Assembly (NCBI GenBank): GCA_902762335.1 | Contig: CACWNZ010000051.1 | Location: 1-7,818, forward strand | Direction of reading: 5' to 3' | DNA length: 7,818 bases | From: an uncultured Ruminococcus sp. | Lineage (GTDB): Bacteria > Bacillota > Clostridia > Oscillospirales > Acutalibacteraceae | Shown here: piece by piece, positions 1-6,061 of the stretch | Layout of the letters: each line of letters starts with the position of its first letter | Numbering within the stretch: position 1 is the first letter of the stretch | The notes under the pieces: generated by a model | Database searches by the model: none | What the model saw: the letters and a program-made list of their open reading frames with translations, nothing else | What the model was told of the DNA's origin: nothing | Made by a program: the position numbers and the translations under genes

Positions 1-922
1 TATCTCTCATTCTCTCTTTTCCAAGCGTAGCCTCCATTAGATCAGCAACCGGCATTTTTTCTGCTTCTTCTCCTATTTTCTTTTTCAGGTATGATACGTG
101 TTCCTCTTCAATATCATTTACGAAGCTGTCTAAGGCATTAAACAGTTTTCTATGCTCCGGCTTTTTCAGCGCCCGATTATTCCTGAGAAGGATCTCAAGA
201 AGATCATGATATTCTGACTCTAAGCTGGCAGTTTTATTTTCATACTTCTTTGACAATTCATTATCTCGATCAAACTCTTGTAATTTCTGAGCTCTTTTAT
301 TTTTCAGTTCAAGAAATATAGCGTAAAGCTGTCCAAACTCCTCGTAAGAATAACCCGAAAGTAAAGGTTCATTCCCCTTTGCGATCAGATGATCTATGCC
401 TTCTATGATTTTTGAAAGATCGGTTAGGCAATTGATCTGCCTGAATTTATAAATTGAGATCAATGTCTCGTTGAGATGATAAGAATATAACAACCGTTTC
501 CACGCATTAACGTATTTTCCGAATACCGGCATATAGCTTTTTAAGAACGCTGCGGGCAGATAGGACAGTCTGTATCTGATAAGAAGTATCAGCAATAAGG
601 CGCCTGCCTCCTGTTCTGCCATATCAAAAGATCGCTTTTTGAGCGATGACAGAAACAGCTTCGCAATAGAGCCGATAGTCTTGTCCAAATATCCGGTGTC
701 GATCCTTTTATGAATATCCGCAGAAAGAGCGACAAGATCATGTAACATTAATACCAATAACTCAGAAGCAGCAAGATCATCCTTGTCATCTTCTGAATCG
801 TTATCGTTTTTAGAAGTAAAGTCGAAAGTATTCAGCATAGTCTCTACTTTCAATAACTCACTTTTATCAGCACGTCTTTTTTTCTTTAATTTTTTTATCA
901 GATCGGACATACGCCTTTTCAT
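1..922 (-). CDS. Unrecognised helical protein, truncated by the window edge
   Basis: Translating by hand from ATG 922 gives 307 codons without a stop to the window edge, so the gene continues beyond it. The ATG has AGGAGG 6 bases upstream and lies 31 bases after the previous stop. The N-terminus is strongly basic (MKRRMSDLIKKLKKKRR, 1-17), then an acidic Asp/Ser-rich patch (NDNDSEDDKDD, 39-49), then mainly helices. A hydrophobic stretch, AGALLLILLIRYRLSYL (106-122), is broken by arginines and is more likely a buried helix than a membrane span. Residues about 205-245 and 265-290 are charged and coiled-coil-like. No family is recognised. Base and codon use are distinctly AT-richer (many TTA/TTG leucines, AAA, AAT) than in the genes upstream, suggesting a different history for this distal gene. 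Confidence 0.85.
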   Translation of the reverse strand, partial: MKRRMSDLIKKLKKKRRADKSELLKVETMLNTFDFTSKNDNDSEDDKDDLAASELLVLMLHDLVALSADIHKRIDTGYLDKTIGSIAKLFLSSLKKRSFDMAEQEAGALLLILLIRYRLSYLPAAFLKSYMPVFGKYVNAWKRLLYSYHLNETLISIYKFRQINCLTDLSKIIEGIDHLIAKGNEPLLSGYSYEEFGQLYAIFLELKNKRAQKLQEFDRDNELSKKYENKTASLESEYHDLLEILLRNNRALKKPEHRKLFNALDSFVNDIEEEHVSYLKKKIGEEAEKMPVADLMEATLGKERMRD

Positions 923-928
923 GCTGTT

Positions 929-934
929 CCTCCT
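929..934 (-). promoter_or_regulatory. Ribosome binding site of the truncated gene 6
   Basis: AGGAGG 6 bases before ATG 922. It is the main support, with the open frame, for a real gene at the left edge, and it favours ATG 922 over the in-frame ATG at 910. Confidence 0.75.
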
Positions 935-953
935 TTTTCATTATGATTTGCAG

Positions 954-2036
954 TCAGCTCTGACCGCCCGTTGGTTTTATCCTCTGTTCAATGCCGCCGG
1001 CAATGAACTCCGATTTTTTTGTATTATCCGAGATCGATCTGATACTTTCGCTGAATTTCTCCATCATATCGTTCAGTCTCATATAGTCTGACTGCACCTT
1101 GTCCGCCTCGCTGAGCGTACTGCTGACCATATCCTTCATCTTATCGAGCAGACCCTCGTCATCGGGAACAGGCACCGAGGCTACGTATGCCTTCAGCTTT
1201 TCCGCGGCCTCTCTGTAAAAGAACATCCGCTTCTGCTGTATATCAAGATGAAGTCCCTTGAATCTAAGGTTTGATTCGGCTATCCTCATCTGAACTATCA
1301 TCTCATAGAGGTCGGCTATCTCTCTTTTCCACCCGGATCCGCTCTCGATAAACGTCGTATGCTTGATCCTTCCGAGCTCTGAGGCAATAGCGGGCGAGGT
1401 AAGTATCAGCTCTGCAAGCATATCCTTTGAGTCTTCTATTTTTTTCGTCTCAGTCTCTATGAGCTTTTTGTTCTGCTCGATATTGGTATTGGTCACGTCT
1501 ATCATGTTCATTACGGAAACGTAGGTATAGCACACGCTCAGATACTCGGTACACCGTTCGGTATAGCGCAGCTTAGATGCCTCGTCCTGCGGTATGAGAA
1601 GGTTTGTTCTGACCCTGAGCAGACCCGTTGCAAGGCTCTGCCTTGCCGCAATGGCGGTCTCCCTGCACCCGCTCGCAACGGCGCCCGCAAGTATCTTGGC
1701 AATAAGAAAAAGATATCTGTCCACAGACGAAATATCAAAATCATACTCAAGGTTATCCTTTTCAAGCCTGCTTATCATACCGTTGAGCTTGACCTGAAAG
1801 TCACCGGGACGATAGGGATTTTTTCTGTCCGCTTCCTTTTCCTTATGATTAAGGAATTCGGCGGGCAGCTTGCTCTTGGAAAGATCTATCCCCCTGAGTA
1901 TGTCAAGAATCGATGCCTTGTTTTTTCTGTAGTCTGCGGTGATCACCTCTGACTGACCGATGATCTCGCTGTTCAGCTTTTGTATTCTGCCGCTTATCTC
2001 ATCAGAGAGCGCAGGCGAATTAACAGATAATTCCAT
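954..2036 (-). CDS. Unrecognised all-helical protein (360 aa)
   Basis: No known family recognised. The protein is soluble and almost entirely helical: amphipathic helices around 10-60 and 80-120, a middle block (about 125-180) with a Tyr/Val-rich stretch (LSVCYTYVSVMNMID), a coiled-coil-like segment around 182-212 (NIEQNKKLIETETKKIEDSK), and further helices around 235-345. The C-terminus (GGIEQRIKPTGGQS) looks flexible. No catalytic motif, signal peptide or membrane span is visible. The ATG at 2036 has a perfect AGGAGG 6 bases upstream and lies 24 bases after gene 4's stop, so it is in the same operon. The helical make-up is loosely reminiscent of TelA-type proteins, but I could not match that family's conserved blocks. 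A structural partner of the coiled-coil protein is possible; this is inference. Confidence 0.85.
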   Translation of the reverse strand: MELSVNSPALSDEISGRIQKLNSEIIGQSEVITADYRKNKASILDILRGIDLSKSKLPAEFLNHKEKEADRKNPYRPGDFQVKLNGMISRLEKDNLEYDFDISSVDRYLFLIAKILAGAVASGCRETAIAARQSLATGLLRVRTNLLIPQDEASKLRYTERCTEYLSVCYTYVSVMNMIDVTNTNIEQNKKLIETETKKIEDSKDMLAELILTSPAIASELGRIKHTTFIESGSGWKREIADLYEMIVQMRIAESNLRFKGLHLDIQQKRMFFYREAAEKLKAYVASVPVPDDEGLLDKMKDMVSSTLSEADKVQSDYMRLNDMMEKFSESIRSISDNTKKSEFIAGGIEQRIKPTGGQS

Positions 2037-2042
2037 AACGTT

Positions 2043-2048
2043 CCTCCT
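2043..2048 (-). promoter_or_regulatory. Ribosome binding site of the 360-aa gene
   Basis: AGGAGG 6 bases before ATG 2036, in the 24-base gap after gene 4. It confirms the start and leaves no room for a separate promoter. Confidence 0.75.
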
Positions 2049-2060
2049 GAAAGGGCATTA

Positions 2061-3608
2061 TCATGAATCCGAGCTTGTATCGAGCAGATCGTCGTCCGAG
2101 ATAGCTTCACTCCAATGAGTGCTGCCCGGGGTATGCTGAGACGTTTTTCCGGCAGCAGCCGGCGCAGTGATCACGGACGTTCTCATTTCTTCAAAATACT
2201 CCTCGCTATGAACAATCCTCTCCAAAATCTCATTAAGATCGGTGCCGATAAGATTTGCTTTTTTCACCTCAAATATCTCGTCACAGCTCCTGAGCTTCAT
2301 CGCGGTAAAATCGATCTGCTGCTTCTGGGCCTCGGAGTAGGGATTGGACGGATCATAGCTTTTGTTAAGAACAAAATAGGTTTCCGAAAGCTTAACATAG
2401 CTGTTTATAAATTCAATAAGAATTTTCACGTTGCCAAGCTCGCTGTCATTTGAATGAAGATAATTTATAAAGAACAGTATTGTCGAAATTATCCACGAAC
2501 AGGTCTTGACGTCAGACCTGTTGCGGGCGTTGTCAAGCCTTGTAAGAAGATCGTTTATCTCGTCCGAAATAACGGTGTTTATCGGACGATTGCACGGTCT
2601 TGAAAGCTTTTCATATATTTCGCTCATATCCTCGATCGTCTTATCCTCATATATATCATATATAGCGGCAGGCGCGCAAAGCTTCATGCACTTTGTCTTT
2701 ATGCTGTCGTCATCATAGGTAAAATGGAATTTTCCCGCGGCGGCATCTATAGCGTGCTCGTCCGCTTTTTCGGGATTGTTTTTGAAATAATCGACCGATC
2801 TTCTGCAAAGATCCTTCCAGACGTCATCTCTTCTTATCTGCAGATACAGCTCCTTATAGGGCGGACAGATAAACGAAAAGCCGTCCTTGAATATCCTGTG
2901 CTCTCTCATTCTTACTACGGGGTCGTTGAGATAAAGAGTCAGATAATCCACTATCGATTTAAGCTGCTGTTCGCCGGGATAGTGGCTTTTCTTTTCTACA
3001 AGCGACATAGTCACCATATCTTTGAGTCTCTCACGGTCGTAGGAATTTAAAAAAACACAAGCCTCCTGCTTATTTGACCTGAGTATAGAATAAATATTCT
3101 CCATAGCATTCTCTGTTCTGAGAGAGCATACTGCGTTTTCATGCAGATAGTCAAATACGGAGCTGTTAATAAAGCATCTCAGGTTTTTATCCGAATTGTG
3201 CGAACATAGCAGTATGATGCTGCCCTTGAACTTGCCGCTCTGACTGAGCTTTGCAAGATCGTTAAGACATTTTTCGTCGCAGTCAAAAAGCTCACAGAAC
3301 GACTCTAAACGAAAAACTACCGCAACGCTTCTTCTTTTGACCAGATCGACCATCCATTTGGAAAGCTGCTGTGAAGCCGCGCTTTTGAAGATGCCCTTTT
3401 TTAGCCTGAAATCGTCATTGTCCGATCTGCCGTAACGGGACACACGGGGCTCTTTGTTTTCATCATTGACAAAATACACGGCTTCATATTTATCATGAAG
3501 CTCAAAAAAGATCAGCTTATTCAATTTCGTTCTGAAAACGTATCCCCAGAAATAATCATCAAGCTCATTTGCAAATACATACTGTAACAGTGCTGTCTGA
3601 GAAAACAT
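2061..3608 (-). CDS. Unrecognised protein, possible degenerate AAA+-like core
   Basis: About 515 residues from ATG 3608. An in-frame GTG at 3620 would add four residues, but it overlaps the AAAGGAG ribosome site and so cannot be served by it. No family is recognised. The N-terminal part has alternating hydrophobic strands and helices: LNKLIFFELHD (near 29-39), VAVVFRLESF (95-104) and GSIILLCSHN (129-138). These recall the Walker B and sensor-1 strands of AAA+ or STAND proteins, but there is no Walker A loop and the Walker B aspartate is an arginine. If the fold is right, it is a non-hydrolysing pseudo-ATPase. The second half (about 330-475) is helical. The last 40 residues are low complexity and end acidic (SDDDLLDTSSDS), probably a disordered interaction tail. 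Fourteen cysteines are scattered without a clear zinc motif. It follows the zinc-ribbon gene after a hairpin-bearing gap and precedes gene 5 by 24 bases. Confidence 0.85.
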   Translation of the reverse strand: MFSQTALLQYVFANELDDYFWGYVFRTKLNKLIFFELHDKYEAVYFVNDENKEPRVSRYGRSDNDDFRLKKGIFKSAASQQLSKWMVDLVKRRSVAVVFRLESFCELFDCDEKCLNDLAKLSQSGKFKGSIILLCSHNSDKNLRCFINSSVFDYLHENAVCSLRTENAMENIYSILRSNKQEACVFLNSYDRERLKDMVTMSLVEKKSHYPGEQQLKSIVDYLTLYLNDPVVRMREHRIFKDGFSFICPPYKELYLQIRRDDVWKDLCRRSVDYFKNNPEKADEHAIDAAAGKFHFTYDDDSIKTKCMKLCAPAAIYDIYEDKTIEDMSEIYEKLSRPCNRPINTVISDEINDLLTRLDNARNRSDVKTCSWIISTILFFINYLHSNDSELGNVKILIEFINSYVKLSETYFVLNKSYDPSNPYSEAQKQQIDFTAMKLRSCDEIFEVKKANLIGTDLNEILERIVHSEEYFEEMRTSVITAPAAAGKTSQHTPGSTHWSEAISDDDLLDTSSDS

Positions 3609-3619
3609 TGCCGACGTCA

Positions 3620-3626
3620 CTCCTTT
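3620..3626 (-). promoter_or_regulatory. Ribosome binding site that decides the start of gene 4
   Basis: AAAGGAG on the minus strand. Its last G is also the first base of the GTG at 3620, so it cannot serve that codon. It lies 11 bases before ATG 3608, slightly long but workable. This places the start at 3608. Confidence 0.65.
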
Positions 3627-3628
3627 AG

Positions 3629-3657
3629 CTGTTTATAGGCGCAGCTCCGATAAACAG
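3629..3657 (-). promoter_or_regulatory. Intercistronic hairpin between genes 3 and 4
   Basis: A perfect 8-base inverted repeat, CTGTTTAT (3629-3636) and ATAAACAG (3650-3657), with a 13-base loop. It fills almost the whole gap between the stop of the zinc-ribbon gene and the ribosome binding site of the next gene. No U-run follows it on the transcribed strand (the next bases are CTAAAGGAG), so it is not a typical intrinsic terminator. It could be an RNA-processing or stability element that sets different levels for genes 1-3 and 4-6, or a protein operator. Confidence 0.55.
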
Positions 3658-3659
3658 GA

Positions 3660-4151
3660 TTATTTAAGCAGATATACCGTTTCTGTCGGCGAGGTATTTC
3701 CGAAGCCGTCTCTGAGGATAAAGCAGGCTCTCATCTGATCGTCAACGCTGATGCCGAGCTGCAGAGTCTCCGAAGGGAGATTATCCGCATTTAGGGTCAC
3801 CTTGTATTCGGGCTCATCACCTACCGCAACACTAAGTGTGACAGGCACCTTGCTGCGTGATGGGATATTCGTAAATTCACCGCTCAGCCATTTGGTAGTT
3901 GACATCATGGAATCCGCAGTTCCCGCGGGGAGCGTTTGCTCGCCTTTATAGGTTACAGTATCCGTCACGTCATAATTATGTACTACAACGCCGAGTCGGA
4001 TCTTCTTGCCGAACTCAGTTCTGTATTTCATTACAGTAGGCTGAAGCGTCTTAAGACCCGTTTCGTAATCGCCCGGGATCTCTACCACGGGAAATTTGCA
4101 TTTTGGACAAGCTATTCCGTTAAAATCATAGTTACATACCAGACATTTCAT
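3660..4151 (-). CDS. Zinc-ribbon protein with Hsp70 SBD-like beta domain
   Basis: A 163-residue protein. The first 20 residues form a Cys4 zinc ribbon: C3-x2-C6 and C15-x2-C18. From about residue 40 on it is beta-rich and lacks further cysteine pairs. The segment VPVTLSVAVGDEPEYKVTL (102-120), followed by LPSETLQLGISVDDQMRACFI (125-145) and RDGFGN, can be laid over the end of the Hsp70 substrate-binding beta domain (the pattern 'hxhxFxhDxxGhLxVxAxDxxTG') and over residues 488-550 of the adjacent Hsp70-like protein. This similarity is judged by eye and is weak. The gene starts 2 bases after the coiled-coil gene's stop and has GGAGGA 8 bases before its ATG, so it is surely co-translated. Likely role, inferred: an adaptor or detached substrate-binding module for the Hsp70-like ATPase. 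Alternatively it is an unrelated beta-sandwich with a zinc ribbon. Confidence 0.85.
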   Translation of the reverse strand: MKCLVCNYDFNGIACPKCKFPVVEIPGDYETGLKTLQPTVMKYRTEFGKKIRLGVVVHNYDVTDTVTYKGEQTLPAGTADSMMSTTKWLSGEFTNIPSRSKVPVTLSVAVGDEPEYKVTLNADNLPSETLQLGISVDDQMRACFILRDGFGNTSPTETVYLLK

Positions 4152-4153
4152 AA

Positions 4154-6061
4154 TTATTCTCCTCCAATATTATCAATAAATTCTTCAGCATATTTCTTAA
4201 AGCTCGCCAGCAGACTGCTAAGGTAATTATCGACCTCCTTAAGATCGGAACTGATGCTTTCCTCCATATCGGTATATATCACCGTTGTATTGTATCCGAG
4301 CGCTTTGCTGAGACTTGCCGAGCAGGCTTCGAGCTTGCCCTTGATCTGCATTGCAAGGATAGTCTTTTCTCTCAACAATCTTACCTTTTCGATAAATTCA
4401 GGATCATCCGCAAACCTGAATTCGCTGCGCTTTCTCTCAAGCTTTTTCTTTTCGCTTTCATACTCCTTGATCGCTGCCTCAAGCTTTTCTATTAAACCGC
4501 TGACCTCCTCGATATCTCTGCGCAGCTTCCGGCTCTCCTCTTCAAGCTTCTTTTTCTCATCTATAAGTTTCTTATGCTCCTCTATCTCCGCCTGAAGTCC
4601 CTTTCTTATCGCCTCTACGCTGTCGCGGTCAGCCTTGCCCTTCAGATCCTCAAGTATATTCTGAAGCTGCTCGATATCCTTATTATTGCTTGAGAGCCTT
4701 GAACGAAGCTCCTCTAACTCCTCCTGCTTCTTTTTGAGCTGTTCGGCGCTTGAAGCGTTCTCCTTTGAGAGCTTCTCCGTATCTCCCAGACATTTATCGA
4801 TCTGCGCGAGCATTTCCTGATGCTCTGCAAGCTTTTTCTTATAGTCATTCTCCACGACCGCAAATCTGCTTGCAGACTGCGGGATCAGCTCATCCTCAAG
4901 CTTTTTCACGTTTTCGAGATTCGATGCTATATCTTTCTGCATCATATCAAGCTCTTCATTCAGGGCTCTGAGCTTCTGCACAAGCACCGCCTTTTCCCCT
5001 TCGAGCCTTGCCGTCTCGGCTGTCTTTGTCTTCAGCTTTCCTTCAAGCTCGGGTATTTCCTTGTTCTGAAGCTCGGCAATAGCCTGAAGCAGCTCGGTGT
5101 ATTTCTTCTCTAACGAAGCTTTCTGATCGAACAGTCCCTTTTTATAGTTTTCCTGGTCCTCTATAGCGGATCGCATTTCATCGTTTTTGGCGATAAGTCC
5201 ATTTATTTCTTCGGTGTAGAGCTTATCATATTCGACCTTAAGCGCTGCGCTTTCCTCTTCAAGTCTTGTTTTACGCTCCCTTGCAGCCTCAAGATCGTTT
5301 TCCGCCGCTTTCTTTTTTTGCTCTGCCTCATTGATCGATGCCTGCAGCTTCTTAAGCTCACCCAAGAGCCTTGCGGTTCCTTCGTTGGCAGCGGCTATCT
5401 GTTTTTCGAGTCCGGTCTTTTCGTCTTCAGCCTTCTTTGCCTCAGCTTCTGCTGATGAAAGCTGCTTTGTCAGGTCGGCGATCGTGCTCTTAAGCTTCTG
5501 TATGGTGCTGTTTAGCTCCACTACCTGACTGTCAAAGGCGCTCGCCTTTTTCTCAAGCTCCTCTTTCTCCTTTGTCTTTTCGGCGATATCGTAGTTTTGC
5601 ATATCGCTTATCTGCTTTTCAAGCTCCTCGCACTGCCTGACGATGCTTTCGTATTCGCGTTCCCTGCTCTCCAGACCCTTAAGCCTTTCGGCAAGACCGT
5701 CTTTTTTCTTCTCTGCCTCAGCGATCTGCTTCTCTACGCCCTCCATAGCAGAGATACTTTCTAACAGACCCTCGGTTTCCTTCTCGGCATTCTCAAGCTT
5801 TTCATTCATAGCCGAGAGCCTTTCGCTAACGCCCTCCTGACTCTCGCTTGTTACGGCGTAGGTATTCAGCAGCACGCGCATTTGCCCGCCGAGAAGTCCC
5901 GTATATTCGTATTCATCACCTATATCGACGTTTTTGAATTTCTGTCCCGACTCCTGCTCTATATCCTTTACGACACTTTGTATAAGGTGAAAGGCAAGAG
6001 TCAATGACGGGGCCTCTTCGCCGTTTGCCTTTATAGCTGCCATAAGGTTTTCAAAGTTCAT
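4154..6061 (-). CDS. Long coiled-coil protein (635 aa)
   Basis: No family recognised with confidence. Three parts are visible: a small N-terminal region with hydrophobic periodicity (about 1-75, including LAFHLIQSVV and GLLGGQMRVLL); a very long K/E/L/A-rich heptad-like coiled coil (about 75-550); and a C-terminal helical cap (about 551-635) with LLREKTILAMQIKGKLEACSA-type helices. No Walker A or ABC signature is present, so it is not an SMC or Rad50 ATPase. The GrpE C-terminal beta domain is also absent. The architecture suggests an elongated dimeric scaffold or tether, possibly tens of nanometres long. The gene starts inside the end of the Hsp70 gene (11-base overlap, AGGAGG 6 bases before the ATG), which implies translational coupling and a direct partnership, for instance as client, scaffold or exchange-factor analogue of that ATPase. 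This role is an inference. Confidence 0.88.
   Translation of the reverse strand: MNFENLMAAIKANGEEAPSLTLAFHLIQSVVKDIEQESGQKFKNVDIGDEYEYTGLLGGQMRVLLNTYAVTSESQEGVSERLSAMNEKLENAEKETEGLLESISAMEGVEKQIAEAEKKKDGLAERLKGLESREREYESIVRQCEELEKQISDMQNYDIAEKTKEKEELEKKASAFDSQVVELNSTIQKLKSTIADLTKQLSSAEAEAKKAEDEKTGLEKQIAAANEGTARLLGELKKLQASINEAEQKKKAAENDLEAARERKTRLEEESAALKVEYDKLYTEEINGLIAKNDEMRSAIEDQENYKKGLFDQKASLEKKYTELLQAIAELQNKEIPELEGKLKTKTAETARLEGEKAVLVQKLRALNEELDMMQKDIASNLENVKKLEDELIPQSASRFAVVENDYKKKLAEHQEMLAQIDKCLGDTEKLSKENASSAEQLKKKQEELEELRSRLSSNNKDIEQLQNILEDLKGKADRDSVEAIRKGLQAEIEEHKKLIDEKKKLEEESRKLRRDIEEVSGLIEKLEAAIKEYESEKKKLERKRSEFRFADDPEFIEKVRLLREKTILAMQIKGKLEACSASLSKALGYNTTVIYTDMEESISSDLKEVDNYLSSLLASFKKYAEEFIDNIGGE

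Noticed and set aside
557..607. A transmembrane helix in gene 6 (AGALLLILLIRYRLSYL).
   Set aside because: The hydrophobic run is only about ten residues before arginines interrupt it, too short for a convincing membrane span.
783..1091. A plus-strand open frame spanning the gene 5/gene 6 junction.
   Set aside because: It overlaps two minus-strand genes that have proper ribosome sites, and its translation is low-complexity Phe/Leu-rich, as expected from antisense of Lys/Glu-rich sequence.
954..2036. TelA (tellurite/toxic anion resistance) assignment for the 360-aa protein.
   Set aside because: Only the helical character is similar; I could not find the family's conserved central blocks in the sequence.
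2142..2165. APAAAGKTS near the C-terminus of gene 4, resembling part of a Walker A loop.
   Set aside because: The leading glycine and flanking beta strand are missing, and it sits in a low-complexity tail at the very end of the protein.
3629..3657. Intrinsic terminator.
   Set aside because: The hairpin is AT-rich in its stem and is followed by CTAAAGGAG rather than a U-tract, with a ribosome site right after it.
4400..5700. Recurring CTCAAGCTTTTT-like words that look like dispersed DNA repeats.
   Set aside because: They encode recurring Lys-Lys-Leu-Glu type heptads of the coiled coil at irregular spacing, so they reflect protein composition and not a DNA repeat or CRISPR array.
4154..6061. 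SMC/Rad50-type ATPase or GrpE identity for the coiled-coil protein.
   Set aside because: There are no Walker A, Walker B or ABC signature motifs at either end, and no GrpE C-terminal beta domain motif. Length and globular ends fit neither family.
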